NCBI GenBank assembly: GCA_002842935.1 | Contig: PHEM01000005.1 | Location: 1-24,714 of the forward strand | DNA length: 24,714 nucleotides | Direction: 5' to 3' | DNA from: Alphaproteobacteria bacterium HGW-Alphaproteobacteria-13 | GTDB lineage: Bacteria; Pseudomonadota; Alphaproteobacteria; Sphingomonadales; Sphingomonadaceae | Shown here: piece by piece, positions 14,707-22,537 of the stretch | Layout: every line of letters starts with the position of its first letter | How positions within the stretch are numbered: position 1 is the first letter of the stretch | The notes under the pieces: generated by a model | Seen by the model: only the letters and a program-made list of their open reading frames with translations | Database searches by the model: none | Told to the model about the DNA's origin: nothing | Made by a program: the position numbers and the translations under genes

Positions 14707-15263
14707 AATCCGTCGAAATTCTCCCGCAAGCGCGCTCGCGCCCGGTAGACGCGGGTCTCGACGGCCTTTTCTGTAACGCCAAGGACCTCCGCCGCTTCGC
14801 GCTGGGACATGCCCTCCATGCTCACCAGGACCAATGCTTCACGCAACCTGACTGGGAGGCGTTCCATCGCTTGCTGAACCGTTTCCAAAGCCTGGCGATC
14901 TGCTGCGACCTCTTCGGCATCGGGCTCATCGGCGGCAAGGTCGAGATCGAAATCATTGCCAGCGAACCCGAAAAAGCGCGCCGCCTTTCGCCGCCGCAGG
15001 ACATCGCGACATTTGTTCAGAGTTACCGTGGTCAGGAAGGCTGCCGGGGGACGTTCAGGATCGAGTTTCGTGCGTGCCACCCAAACAGATGCCAAGGCGG
15101 ACTGCACCGCATCTTCGGCTTCGCTCGCCGATCCCAGCATGCGGCGCGCAAGCGTGAACAATTGCGGGACGAGCGGCGTGACCAGCCGATCAAAAGCCGA
15201 TCGGCTGCCGGTTTGGACCTGCTTTACCAGATCGCGTTCAACGGGCTGCGTGTCTCTTACCAC
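14703..15263 (-). CDS. cnrH: ECF sigma factor, CnrH-like
   Basis: This 186-residue protein has only sigma regions 2 and 4, as in extracytoplasmic-function sigma factors. Region 2 covers about residues 20-90 (FTLARRMLGSASEAEDAVQ, ALASVWVARTKLDPERP). Region 4 covers about 125-180 (LPVRLREALVLVSMEGMSQ with the HTH REAAEVLGVTEKAVETRVYRAR). It begins with GTG at 15263, six bases after the sensor gene's stop, and has no strong Shine-Dalgarno, so coupling is likely. The upstream partners are a CnrY-like anti-sigma and a CnrX-like sensor, the same order as cnrYXH of Cupriavidus. It probably recognises the three TTGAGGG-N13-TNCGTA sites of this window. Confidence 0.88.
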   Translation of the reverse strand: MVRDTQPVERDLVKQVQTGSRSAFDRLVTPLVPQLFTLARRMLGSASEAEDAVQSALASVWVARTKLDPERPPAAFLTTVTLNKCRDVLRRRKAARFFGFAGNDFDLDLAADEPDAEEVAADRQALETVQQAMERLPVRLREALVLVSMEGMSQREAAEVLGVTEKAVETRVYRARARLRENFDGF

Positions 15264-15269
15264 CGCCGT

Positions 15270-15710
15270 TCATTCGCCGGTTTCGCCGGTGAGGGACGCC
15301 GAAACCTGCCTGTCGAATTGAGCCCGCTGTTCTTCAGTCAGCAAGTCGCGCATGGCAAAGACATGGCGCACGGTCGCCTTCTGCAAGTCGCCCATTGCGG
15401 CGTGGACGTTGTCGATCGCCACGGAAACTTTCGGGCCATATTCGTGCTCCTCTTCCATCGCCGCCGCGAGCTCCGCATTCGCCGCTCGCAGGGAAAGCTC
15501 CAGCTGTCGGCGTTCGATGGCGAAGTTGGCTTCCAGAAGCTCCAGCGCCGCAGACTGTTCCGCATCAAGAACAAGCTCGTCGTGGACAAAGGCATGTAAC
15601 CCCTCGCCTTGTTCGCCGTCACGCCATTCACCCGCTACGAACGCGCCGATGCAACCGGCAGCTATAGCCAGCAGAACACCGGCAATGATCTGGAGAATGC
15701 CAAACTTCAT
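15270..15710 (-). CDS. cnrX: CnrX-like periplasmic metal sensor (Metal_resist/heavy-metal sensor family)
   Basis: The 146-residue protein is anchored by an N-terminal membrane helix (residues about 5-28), followed by a four-helix periplasmic hairpin domain. In CnrX the metal ligands are His42, His46, Glu63, His119 and Met123. Here H39, H43, E60, H116 and M120 occur with exactly the same spacings (4, 17, 56, 4). The conserved stretches LRAANAELAAAMEEEHEYGP and VRHVFAMRDLLTEEQRAQFD are those of the family. It should hold the anti-sigma in check until metal binds. Its start overlaps the stop of the anti-sigma gene (ATGA). Its natural ligand could be Ni, Co or Cu; the neighbouring effectors suggest copper. 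Confidence 0.87.
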   Translation of the reverse strand: MKFGILQIIAGVLLAIAAGCIGAFVAGEWRDGEQGEGLHAFVHDELVLDAEQSAALELLEANFAIERRQLELSLRAANAELAAAMEEEHEYGPKVSVAIDNVHAAMGDLQKATVRHVFAMRDLLTEEQRAQFDRQVSASLTGETGE

Positions 15711-15991
15711 GGTTCGACGTGAAGAAGTGCAGAGGGGGAGAGGTCGGCCCCGCCAATCAATTGATACTGGGCAGGCTCAGCCGAGGCGGGAGCCTGGACC
15801 ACGCCAATTCCCGTTCCAAGCCCGATAAATGCCATGCCAGCCATCAAGGCCAGGCGGCGGCGCTGGCCCGCAGCTTGCTCCATCTGCCCGGCTCGCAGCC
15901 ACACGCCATCCATGAAGTCGCCAGACATTGAGGGCGCCGCGACATTGCCGAGGGACTTGAGCGCCCTGTCCAGATGATCGTCATGGTGCAT
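15707..15991 (-). CDS. cnrY: CnrY-like membrane anti-sigma factor
   Basis: Starting at the ATG at 15991 the product is 94 residues, matching the length of CnrY. The N-terminal cytoplasmic part (DHLDRALKSLGNVAAPSMSGDFMDGVWLRA) would clamp the sigma factor. One membrane helix (LALMAGMAFIGLGTGIGVV, about residues 48-66) follows, then a short periplasmic tail. Upstream ATGs at 16075, 16027 and 16021 were rejected because they lie at or above the -10 element. The ATG at 15991 has a GGGAAGAA about 8 bases upstream and lies some 22 bases downstream of the predicted transcript start. Homology is weak in this family, so the call rests mainly on length, topology and the Y-X-H order. Confidence 0.78.
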   Translation of the reverse strand: MHHDDHLDRALKSLGNVAAPSMSGDFMDGVWLRAGQMEQAAGQRRRLALMAGMAFIGLGTGIGVVQAPASAEPAQYQLIGGADLSPSALLHVEP

Positions 15992-16020
15992 ATGCAATTC
16001 TTCCCGTTCTTGCCCTGACA

Positions 16021-16047
16021 TACGCATGCTGGCGCAGCGCCCCTCAA
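16021..16047 (-). promoter_or_regulatory. Candidate ECF-sigma promoter for the anti-sigma/sensor/sigma operon
   Basis: On the minus strand TTGAGGGG (16047-16040), then 13 bases, then TGCGTA (16026-16021). It is identical in layout to the site before copA, implying autoregulation of the sigma operon. The GAGGGG/CGTA composition is plausible for an ECF promoter; the sites were found by comparing these intergenic regions by eye. Confidence 0.7.
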
Positions 16048-16060
16048 TTTTTCTTGAGGG
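16041..16060. repeat. Inverted repeat formed by two back-to-back -35 elements
   Basis: CCCTCAA (16041-16047) and TTGAGGG (16054-16060) surround TTTTTC. It looks like a hairpin, but each arm is the start of a promoter-like pattern facing away from the centre, so a divergent promoter is the better explanation. The six-base gap places the two -35 boxes on neighbouring turns of the helix, so simultaneous occupancy may be limited. Confidence 0.7.
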
Positions 16061-16080
16061 CTGGCGGCTCGTCATTCGTA
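16054..16080 (+). promoter_or_regulatory. Candidate ECF-sigma promoter for the rightward copper operon
   Basis: TTGAGGGC (16054-16061), 13 bases, then TTCGTA (16075-16080). It keeps the spacing and 12 of 14 positions of the two minus-strand sites. Transcription would start near 16087, leaving about 30 bases of leader with an AAGGGA Shine-Dalgarno before the ATG at 16117. Confidence 0.62.
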
Positions 16081-16116
16081 GGACTGGTTATCTCGCCTGA
16101 CCAAGGGATGGCAAAC

Positions 16117-16827
16117 ATGATTGCAAGATTTCGACGACTGGTCCTGCCTGTATTGGCAATTGGCCTCTCGATTGCCTTGGCACCTCCTATCACTGCCCAC
16201 GAAGAACACCAGCAGGACATGACTGATGCCGAAATGGTGCAGGTGGAGATGGGGCACGACGCTGACGCCGAACACCATGCCGGAGACGATCACCACGATA
16301 CCGGCATGCTTGACCATCACGATGGCGAAGTCGCTCCCGCAGTTGCGCCAGCCGAAGCGAGTCTGACGCCCGAGCAGGCGATGGCAGCGGCAGTTGCAGA
16401 GAACCGCGCCACATCTGTTATCGATGTGCTTGGGCGGCTGCACCCGGTCGCTGCGCATTTCCCGATCGCATTGTTGCTGGCCGCAGCAATCGCCGAACTC
16501 ATGTTGCTGGCGCGCCCCTCCACTGGCCTGGAGGTGACCTCACGCTTCCTCGTTGCCGGTGGCGCGGCTGGTGCCGTAGTCGCTGCGCTCTTGGGATGGA
16601 CTGCGGGAGGCTGGCGACTTTCCGACCGATCAGAAACGCTTGGCCTCCACCGCTGGAACGGGACTGCGATCGCCGCACTGGCGATACTCGCCACATGGCT
16701 CGCGTTTCGAAGCGAACGCAGAACCGCGCTTCGGGTGGTCCTGCTCGTTCTTGCGGTCGCTATCGTCGCCCAGGGTTACCTCGGCGGAGAAATGGTGTTC
16801 GGCCCCAACCATCTTGGAATCAGGTAA
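16117..16827 (+). CDS. DUF2231 membrane protein with His-rich periplasmic N-terminus
   Basis: The 236-residue protein starts with a signal or anchor segment (RLVLPVLAIGLSIALAPP). A His/Asp/Met-rich region follows (about residues 25-80: HEEHQQDM, MGHDADAEHHAGDDHHDTGM, DHHDGEV), then a DUF2231 domain. The domain has the LHPVAAHFPIALLL motif and four membrane segments and ends with GYLGGEMVFGPNHLGI. DUF2231 proteins are uncharacterised, though some relate to heme- or electron-carrying membrane proteins. The His-rich extension suggests periplasmic metal capture. The ATG at 16117 is favoured over 16108 because AAGGGA (16103-16108) then sits 8 bases upstream. It is the first gene of the rightward operon, which faces a candidate ECF promoter. 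Confidence 0.75.
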   Translation: MIARFRRLVLPVLAIGLSIALAPPITAHEEHQQDMTDAEMVQVEMGHDADAEHHAGDDHHDTGMLDHHDGEVAPAVAPAEASLTPEQAMAAAVAENRATSVIDVLGRLHPVAAHFPIALLLAAAIAELMLLARPSTGLEVTSRFLVAGGAAGAVVAALLGWTAGGWRLSDRSETLGLHRWNGTAIAALAILATWLAFRSERRTALRVVLLVLAVAIVAQGYLGGEMVFGPNHLGIR

Positions 16828-16833
16828 ATGACA

Positions 16834-17208
16834 ATGAACTTTAATCTGCGAGCGAGTGCGCTCTCCCATCTGGTCATTCCGCTTGCTTTGCTTGGCGTGG
16901 CCGGTTGCAGTGAGACGCCTGAGCAGGAGGAGGCTTCGTCGGCAGAAGTGGAGCCTATGGCGCCTTCGCCGAGCGCCCCTGCGCCAGCCGAAGAGGCAAC
17001 AGCACAGCCAGTGGTTGCAACCGACGACGCGCCAGCCGCGGATCAGGCAGCGGCAAGCCGGCAGTCAGAGCGTCCTCCCGCTGTCGCTGTTCCCGCGCGG
17101 CCTGCCGCAATCGACAGCGCAGCGCCCGAACCGGCTGCAGCAACACCCGATCCCCACGCAGGTCACGACATGACCAACCACGACATGGAAGGGATGCATT
17201 CCCAATGA
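16834..17208 (+). CDS. Putative lipoprotein with Ala/Pro-rich stalk and His/Met-rich tail
   Basis: This 124-residue protein has a lipobox (LLGVAGC, Cys25) and so is probably a lipid-anchored periplasmic or outer-membrane protein. About 80 residues of low-complexity A/P/E/S linker follow. The last 20 residues are DPHAGHDMTNHDMEGMHSQ-like, a copper-binding type motif. No domain is recognised. The ATG at 16834 was preferred over the one at 16828, since AGG (16822-16824) is then about 9 bases upstream. The gene overlaps the DUF411 gene by four bases (ATGA), so the two are coupled. A role as a tethered copper scavenger is inference. Confidence 0.65.
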   Translation: MNFNLRASALSHLVIPLALLGVAGCSETPEQEEASSAEVEPMAPSPSAPAPAEEATAQPVVATDDAPAADQAAASRQSERPPAVAVPARPAAIDSAAPEPAAATPDPHAGHDMTNHDMEGMHSQ

Positions 17209-17672
17209 CCAACCCGCAATCGCCCTCGAACTTGCGTCGCCCGCTGGCGGCGGCGCTTCTCATGTTGTTGGCAGCGTGCTCCAATGCGGCGCAGGCAGCG
17301 AGCTACACCATGTTCCGTGACCCCAATTGCGGGTGCTGCGAAGAGTGGGCCGAACATATCCGCACCGGTATGCAGGCCGAGATCACGGTCGAGAACAGCG
17401 CCGACATGACTGCGATCAAGGATCGTGAAGGTGTTCCGGTCGAATTGCGATCCTGCCACACGATGGTGGTCGATGGATATGTGATCGAAGGCCACGTTCC
17501 TGCCGCGGATATTGCCCGCCTGCTGCGCGAGCGACCGGATGGCGTCGAGGGGCTGGCCGTCGCTGGCATGCCAATCGGCTCGCCAGGAATGGAAATGGAC
17601 GACCGGACGCAACCCTACCAGGTCATCGCTTTCGGCAGCGCCGGTCGCAGCGTGTTTGCCAGTTACGAATAG
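17205..17672 (+). CDS. DUF411 family periplasmic metal-binding protein
   Basis: The 155-residue protein has a signal sequence with a lipobox-like LLAAC (about residues 21-25). The DUF411 domain follows: MFRDPNCGCCEEWAEH with C42, C44 and C45; SCHTMVVDGYVIEGHVPA with C84 and H85; then AGMPIGSPGMEM, a Met-containing copper-type motif. DUF411 proteins are found beside copper-resistance genes (CopG-like) and resemble thioredoxin-fold metal proteins that handle Cu in the periplasm. The start is fixed by the ATGA overlap with the lipoprotein gene. Family assignment is firm; a redox or Cu-transfer function is inferred from relatives. Confidence 0.85.
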   Translation: MTNPQSPSNLRRPLAAALLMLLAACSNAAQAASYTMFRDPNCGCCEEWAEHIRTGMQAEITVENSADMTAIKDREGVPVELRSCHTMVVDGYVIEGHVPAADIARLLRERPDGVEGLAVAGMPIGSPGMEMDDRTQPYQVIAFGSAGRSVFASYE

Positions 17673-17690
17673 AACCAGAGGAGAATGACA

Positions 17691-18044
17691 ATGAAGCGAT
17701 TGATTATGGCACTGGCTGCAGGAAGCATGTTTGCTGGACCGCTTGCCGCGCAAGAACAGGAAAAACCTGCCGAAGCCGAACAGCCGCAGATGTGCGAAAT
17801 GATGCACAACGGCGAGCGGATGCAGGGCATGATGATGCGCGGCGAAGATGGCACGATGACGTGCAAGATGATGGACCACGGACAAATGGAGCATGGCTCG
17901 ATGGGTCATGGACAAATGGACCATGGTCACATGGGCCACGGACAGACCGCCCAACCCAGCGCGACCGAAGGTCAGACCGATGCTCCCCAGAGCGATCCCG
18001 CCCCGCAGGATCATTCGGCCCACGAAGGTCACACCCCCGGCTAA
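17691..18044 (+). CDS. Met/His-rich periplasmic protein with pentapeptide repeats
   Basis: This 117-residue protein has a signal peptide (LIMALAAGSMFAGPLAAQ), then a Cys-containing Met-rich part (MCEMMHNGERMQGMMMRG, MTCKMMDHG). Five tandem copies of M-[DEG]-H-G-x follow, then a Pro/Asp/His tail. Such methionine/histidine arrays bind Cu(I) and Cu(II), as in CopA/CopB inserts and CopK/PcoE-like proteins. I do not recognise a named family. AGAGGAG (17677-17683) is seven bases before the ATG at 17691, favouring it over the ATG at 17685. It would act as a periplasmic copper sponge or chaperone. Confidence 0.75.
   Translation: MKRLIMALAAGSMFAGPLAAQEQEKPAEAEQPQMCEMMHNGERMQGMMMRGEDGTMTCKMMDHGQMEHGSMGHGQMDHGHMGHGQTAQPSATEGQTDAPQSDPAPQDHSAHEGHTPG
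17871..17945 (+). repeat. Five 15-bp tandem units encoding M-x-H-G-x pentapeptides
   Basis: The coding sequence reads MDHGQ, MEHGS, MGHGQ, MDHGH, MGHGQ in five contiguous 15-base units. The DNA copies are degenerate but clearly related (ATGGACCAC/ATGGACCAT variants), suggesting growth by tandem duplication with later codon drift. Confidence 0.85.
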
Positions 18045-18168
18045 GTCGTCAGGGGACGGACATGGGGCGAGCGCCTGAAAATGAGATCAAGGTGCTCGCT
18101 CTCTCCGAAGAGCGGTTGTTCGGGCAAGTCCCTCACGCCGCCAAAGCAGATCAAGGGGGAGAAGAACA

Positions 18169-18441
18169 ATGGCGAAGTCCGCAGTTGGCCAAAGCATCAG
18201 GACCTGGGGCTGGACGCTCAGCCTGTTCCTCCTGATCACCTACTTGGCCTGCATCGCCTTCGGCCTGGTTGCGCCTGAACAGATGCACATGCACCGAGCC
18301 TGGGCGCCACTCTTGCCGGGATTCGAGTGGTTGACCCTTTCCGGCTTCATCGCCGGAGCCGTGGGAAGTTTCCTCTATGGCTGGTATGCTGCGATCCTGC
18401 TGGTGCCGTTGTATAACCATTTCAGTCGCCGCGCCGGTTGA
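18169..18441 (+). CDS. DUF5676 family small membrane protein
   Basis: The 90-residue protein has two membrane segments ([20 protein letters not shown] and [29 protein letters not shown]). Between them lies the conserved [17 protein letters not shown] stretch of DUF5676. The paired MHMH residues at the membrane surface could bind copper. The family is repeatedly found next to Cu-ATPase and other metal-resistance genes, with unknown function. GGGGGAGAAG lies 5-10 bases before the ATG at 18169. The 124 bases before it hold no recognisable gene. It precedes the Cu-ATPase gene by 29 bases. Confidence 0.85.
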   Translation: MAKSAVGQSIRTWGWTLSLFLLITYLACIAFGLVAPEQMHMHRAWAPLLPGFEWLTLSGFIAGAVGSFLYGWYAAILLVPLYNHFSRRAG

Positions 18442-18470
18442 GACCGCGCGGAGTCGAGGAGCTCCCCGAT

Positions 18471-20690
18471 ATGGCTCACGATCACGAACACGCCGGGCAT
18501 TGCAGTCATCACGCTGACAAAGACGCTCCAAACGACGGGCGTTACGACACCGTCCCCGAAGGATTCCAGGGAACGGTATACACCTGCCCGATGCATCCGC
18601 AGGTCCGGCAGACGCACCAGGGTTCCTGCCCGATATGCGGCATGGGGCTGGAACTTGAGTCGGCCACAATGGTCGAGGAAGGTCCCAATCCCGAACTCGT
18701 TGATTTCACGCACCGCTTCTGGCTTGGCGCAATTTTGACGGTCCCCTTGCTGGTCCTGACCATGGGGCCGCTGGTCGGCCTCTCCGGTATTCGGGACATC
18801 TTCGGGGAACGCATCACCTTATGGATCGAACTCGTCCTTGGCACGCCGGTGGTGCTGTGGTGCGGATGGCCCTTCCTGGTCCGAGGCTGGAACTCGTTCC
18901 GCACGCGCAATCTCAACATGTTTTCATTGATCGGCATGGGCGTGATCGCGGCCTATGCGTTCAGCGTGGTGGCGGTAATCGCTCCCAATATTTTCCCTGA
19001 CGGCTTCCGCGATGCGGAAGGCCATGTCGGGGTCTATTTCGAAGCAGCAGCGGTTATCGTGACGCTGGTCCTGTTGGGGCAGGTCATGGAACTGCGCGCC
19101 CGTGAAGGGACAGGCAAGGCAATCCGCGCGCTGCTCGACCTTGCGGCGAAGACCGCGCGGGTCATCCGTGCTGATGGCAGCGAGGAGGAGATCCCGCTCG
19201 AACACGTCCATGTCGGCGACCGCCTCCGTGTGCGACCCGGCGAGAAAGTGCCGGTCGATGGTGAAGTCGTCGATGGCAGGTCCTCCGTCGATGAAAGCAT
19301 GATTACGGGCGAACCTGTTCCAGTCGAGAAGGTTGCCGGCGATTCCGTCACCGGAGCCACGATCAACGGCACTGGAAGCCTCGTGATCGAAGCCCAGCGG
19401 GTCGGCTCGGACACCATGCTGTCGCAGATCGTCGAGATGGTGGCAGCCGCGCAGCGTTCGCGCGCCCCTATCCAGAAATATGCGGACAAGGTCGCTGGGT
19501 GGTTCGTCCCGGCGGTGATCGGGGTGGCCGTGCTCGCGTTCATCGCCTGGGCCATCTGGGGACCAGAACCCACCCTGGCCTATGCCCTGGTCGCCGCGGT
19601 TGCCGTGCTGATCATCGCTTGTCCCTGTGCGCTTGGCTTGGCCACTCCCATGTCGATCATGACTGCCACGGGACGCGGCGCGCAGGCTGGCGTTCTGATC
19701 AAGAATGCCGAAGCGCTCGAACGGTTCGAGAAGATCGACACGCTGATCGTGGACAAGACCGGCACGCTGACCGAGGGCAAGCCAAAGCTTGTCGCTGTCC
19801 TGCCCCAGCCTGGAAAGGATGAAGAAGAAGTATTGCGAGCGGCTGCCTCGCTCGAGCGAGGCTCCGAACATCCCTTGGCAGAAGCGATCGTGAACGGTGC
19901 CGAGGAGCGCGGCATCTCCCTGGTCGAGGCACAGGAGTTCGAGGCCGTCACCGGCAAGGGCGTGAAGGGCGAGGTCGATGGACACGCGGTCGCGCTCGGT
20001 AACAAGGCGATGATCGAAGACCTTGGGCTGGCCGCCGGTGATCTGGTCGAAAAGGCAAACCAGCGCCGGGACGAAGGCGAAACTGTGATGTTCGTCGCGA
20101 TCGATGGAGCGATTGCCGGACTCGTCAGCGTGGCTGACCCGGTCAAGGAAACGACGCCGGATGCGCTCAAGGCACTTAACGCGCTTGGCCTGCGCATCAT
20201 CATGGTGACGGGCGACAACGAACGCACGGCCAAGGCTGTTGCTGCGCGGCTCGGCATCGACGAGATTCGTGCCGACGTCCTGCCCGAAGACAAGGCTCGC
20301 ATCATTCGTGAATTGCAGGATGGCGGGGCCAGGGTGGCGATGGCAGGCGACGGGGTGAACGATGCCCCCGCACTGGCACAGGCCGATGTCGGCATCGCCA
20401 TGGGCACTGGCGCGGATGTCGCGATCGAAAGCGCAGGCATCACTCTGGTGAAGGGCAATCTCGACGGGATCGTCCGCGCTCGCCGACTTGCCCAGGCGAC
20501 CATGGGCAACATCCGGCAAAACCTGTTCTTTGCTCTGATCTACAATGCTGCCGGCGTGCCCGTTGCAGCAGGGGTGCTCTATCCGGTCATGGGAATGCTC
20601 ATCAGTCCGATGTTCGCCGCGTTTGCGATGAGTGCATCCTCGATCTCGGTGGTCCTCAACTCCCTGCGGTTGCGGACGGCAAGGCTGTGA
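18471..20690 (+). CDS. Copper-exporting P1B-type ATPase with HMBD domain
   Basis: The 739-residue pump exports Cu(I) from the cytoplasm using ATP. It opens with a His-rich tail ([14 protein letters not shown]), then a heavy-metal-binding domain of the YHS/HMBD kind (CPMHPQV at 39 and CPICGMGLE) instead of an HMA domain. Eight membrane helices carry the CPC metal site (384-386). The catalytic aspartate is D428 in DKTGTLTEG, and HP is at 467-468. GDGVNDAP begins near 626. The last helices have [15 protein letters not shown] and [15 protein letters not shown], the Cu(I) signature. GAGGAG (18456-18461) fixes the ATG at 18471. The stop overlaps the permease start. Confidence 0.95.
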   Translation: MAHDHEHAGHCSHHADKDAPNDGRYDTVPEGFQGTVYTCPMHPQVRQTHQGSCPICGMGLELESATMVEEGPNPELVDFTHRFWLGAILTVPLLVLTMGPLVGLSGIRDIFGERITLWIELVLGTPVVLWCGWPFLVRGWNSFRTRNLNMFSLIGMGVIAAYAFSVVAVIAPNIFPDGFRDAEGHVGVYFEAAAVIVTLVLLGQVMELRAREGTGKAIRALLDLAAKTARVIRADGSEEEIPLEHVHVGDRLRVRPGEKVPVDGEVVDGRSSVDESMITGEPVPVEKVAGDSVTGATINGTGSLVIEAQRVGSDTMLSQIVEMVAAAQRSRAPIQKYADKVAGWFVPAVIGVAVLAFIAWAIWGPEPTLAYALVAAVAVLIIACPCALGLATPMSIMTATGRGAQAGVLIKNAEALERFEKIDTLIVDKTGTLTEGKPKLVAVLPQPGKDEEEVLRAAASLERGSEHPLAEAIVNGAEERGISLVEAQEFEAVTGKGVKGEVDGHAVALGNKAMIEDLGLAAGDLVEKANQRRDEGETVMFVAIDGAIAGLVSVADPVKETTPDALKALNALGLRIIMVTGDNERTAKAVAARLGIDEIRADVLPEDKARIIRELQDGGARVAMAGDGVNDAPALAQADVGIAMGTGADVAIESAGITLVKGNLDGIVRARRLAQATMGNIRQNLFFALIYNAAGVPVAAGVLYPVMGMLISPMFAAFAMSASSISVVLNSLRLRTARL

Positions 20691-22039
20691 CGGAAGGGCA
20701 CCAAAACCACACCGAGAGTCAGAATTCACACGGCGGATCGGAAGCGAAGGAAAGCATCACGCTCGGCGGCGCTGTCGCGATGGGCACCGGCGTGATGATC
20801 GGCGCGGGTATCTTCGCACTCACCGGACAAATCGCCGAACTCGCAGGCCCATTGTTCCCGCTGTCATTCATTGCCGGTGCCATCGTCACTGCCTTGGCGG
20901 CATACAGCTACATCAAGATGTCCAACGCCTGGCCATCTTCAGGCGGCATCGCGATGATCCTGCAAAAGGCATACGGCCCCGGCACCGTCGCCGCTGCGGC
21001 TTCGCTTCTCATGGCGCTTTCGATGGTGATCAACGAGAGCCTCGTCGCGCGCACATTTGCCTCCTACGCGCTTCGTCCCTTCGAGATGCAGGATAATGGC
21101 CTGCTGCTGTCGGCACTCGCCCTGGCTCTGATCGTGTTCGCCTATCTCGTGAATGCTTCTGGCAATCGCTCGGTGAGCATGGTCTCGATTGTCATGTCCG
21201 CGATCAAGATTGGCGGTATCGCGATCTTCGCCGTCGCCGCGCTCTGGGTGAGCGGGCTTTCGGCTGGAGCCTTTGTAGAGCCCACAACTGGCTTCGGATG
21301 GGAAGGCATGGTTGCCTCCGTCGCCTTCTCGATTCTTGCCTTCAAAGGCTTCACGACGATCACGAACAGCGGCGGAGAGATTGTTGACCCACACCGCAAT
21401 GTCGGGCGAACGATCATGATCGCCATCGGCATTTGCGTGGTGACTTACCTCCTCGTTGCAGCTGCGGTGGGTGCGAGCCTTGGGATCGACGAAATCGTGG
21501 CGGCGCGCGATTACTCGCTGGCGGCAGCGGCCGAACCCGCGCTTGGCCGCGTCGGGTTCTGGTTCACGATAGTGATCGCCGTTACCGCCACCGCTTCCGG
21601 CGTCGTGGCGAGCGTGTTCGCCGTATCACGCATGCTGACGATGCTGACCCAGATGAAGATGATACCGCACAGCCATTTCGGGATGAAGGGCAGCCTGCGT
21701 AGCCACCTGCTGGTCTACACAGTGGTGGTCGCCGGGGTCCTTGCGGTCCTGTTCGACCTTTCCCGCATTGCTGCCCTTGGTGTGTTCTTCTACCTGGTGA
21801 TGGACATGCTCGTGCACTGGGGCGTCCTGCGGAACCTTCGCAAGGAAATCGGTGCGCGGGCCGAGATCCTGCTGGCAGCACTGGCAGCTGACCTGGTCGT
21901 CCTTGGAGCCTTCACCTGGACCAAGTTGCAGAGCGACGCGATGATCGTCCTCTATGCCGCCTTGGGGATCGCAATTGTCTTCTTTGGAGAGCATCTGTTC
22001 CTGCGCCGCAAAGAAGCGAACGAAGACGAGCTCGCCTAG
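20687..22039 (+). CDS. APC-superfamily amino acid permease-like transporter
   Basis: The 450-residue protein has the amino-acid/polyamine/organocation transporter layout. An N-terminal polar His-containing tail ([13 protein letters not shown]) leads to the first helix with the [13 protein letters not shown] motif ([12 protein letters not shown]), then further membrane segments and short loops. It starts with GTG at 20687, overlapping the ATPase stop (GTGA), and is therefore part of the copper operon. Permeases of this kind occur beside Cu-ATPases in other islands; the substrate is unknown. A metal-linked role such as uptake of a Cu-binding amino acid or amine is speculation. Confidence 0.8.
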   Translation: MTEGHQNHTESQNSHGGSEAKESITLGGAVAMGTGVMIGAGIFALTGQIAELAGPLFPLSFIAGAIVTALAAYSYIKMSNAWPSSGGIAMILQKAYGPGTVAAAASLLMALSMVINESLVARTFASYALRPFEMQDNGLLLSALALALIVFAYLVNASGNRSVSMVSIVMSAIKIGGIAIFAVAALWVSGLSAGAFVEPTTGFGWEGMVASVAFSILAFKGFTTITNSGGEIVDPHRNVGRTIMIAIGICVVTYLLVAAAVGASLGIDEIVAARDYSLAAAAEPALGRVGFWFTIVIAVTATASGVVASVFAVSRMLTMLTQMKMIPHSHFGMKGSLRSHLLVYTVVVAGVLAVLFDLSRIAALGVFFYLVMDMLVHWGVLRNLRKEIGARAEILLAALAADLVVLGAFTWTKLQSDAMIVLYAALGIAIVFFGEHLFLRRKEANEDELA

Positions 22040-22057
22040 CGGCGCCATCTTCGGGTC

Positions 22058-22519
22058 ATGGAGGTAAAGGTCATTTCGGGTTCTGGAGAAAATGGCGAGC
22101 AGGCCGAAAGCCATCCCGAAGTGTGGCTGGCCGTTCAGGGCTTCCTCGTCGCCTTCCTCTGGGAAATGCTCCAGATGCCGTTCTACGTGATGGATGGCAT
22201 GACAGCCAGGGCAGTAACGAAGAGCTGTGCGCTCGCGTCTCTTGGCGATGCGGGCATCATGGTTGGTGCGGCATGGATCGCTGATCGCCTAACCGGCGGC
22301 GGTCTCTGGCATGAGCGTTTGAGCTCGCTGCCTGCAGCGATTTTCCTGGGCATTGGATTGGCGGTGACGGCTGCAATTGAATGGCTGGCACTGCGGAGCG
22401 AATGGGGCTGGAGCTATGCCCAGACGATGCCAATCATATTCGGCATCGGCGTCGTGCCTCTCGCTATGTGGGTGGTCGTGCCGCTTGTGTCACTTGGCTT
22501 GGCGAGAAAGATGACTTGA
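22058..22519 (+). CDS. Unrecognised four-helix membrane protein
   Basis: The 153-residue protein has about four hydrophobic segments (VWLAVQGFLVAFLWEMLQMPFYV; LGDAGIMVGAAWIADRL; LPAAIFLGIGLAVTAAIEWLAL; IIFGIGVVPLAMWVVVPLVSLGLA). Trp-Glu and Met residues lie within the first. I do not recognise the family. It lies 18 bases after the permease gene and 18 bases before the methyltransferase start, so it belongs to the same transcription unit. The start is uncertain, since no clear Shine-Dalgarno is visible before the ATG at 22058. Confidence 0.7.
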   Translation: MEVKVISGSGENGEQAESHPEVWLAVQGFLVAFLWEMLQMPFYVMDGMTARAVTKSCALASLGDAGIMVGAAWIADRLTGGGLWHERLSSLPAAIFLGIGLAVTAAIEWLALRSEWGWSYAQTMPIIFGIGVVPLAMWVVVPLVSLGLARKMT

Positions 22520-22537
22520 TTACTTATGGAGACCCAG

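Noticed and set aside
16041..16060. CCCTCAA/TTGAGGG hairpin as an intrinsic terminator
   Set aside because: It lies upstream of both divergent operons, where no transcript should end, and its arms are explained by two promoter -35 elements.
15991..16075. N-terminal extension of the anti-sigma gene starting at 16075
   Set aside because: Its first codons lie upstream of or within the predicted promoter elements, while the ATG at 15991 has a ribosome-binding site and gives the family length.
17871..17945. Regular 15-bp repeats considered as a CRISPR-like or iteron array
   Set aside because: The repeats have no spacers, are in frame and encode a metal-binding pentapeptide within a gene with a signal peptide.
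18061..18234. Small frame between the Met/His-rich protein and DUF5676
   Set aside because: It overlaps the well-supported DUF5676 gene for most of its length, has no Shine-Dalgarno and no protein-like features.
18924..20729. Long open frame antisense to the copper ATPase
   Set aside because: It is fully opposite a strongly supported gene, is rich in H/R/D typical of GC-rich antisense frames, and shows no domain-like pattern.
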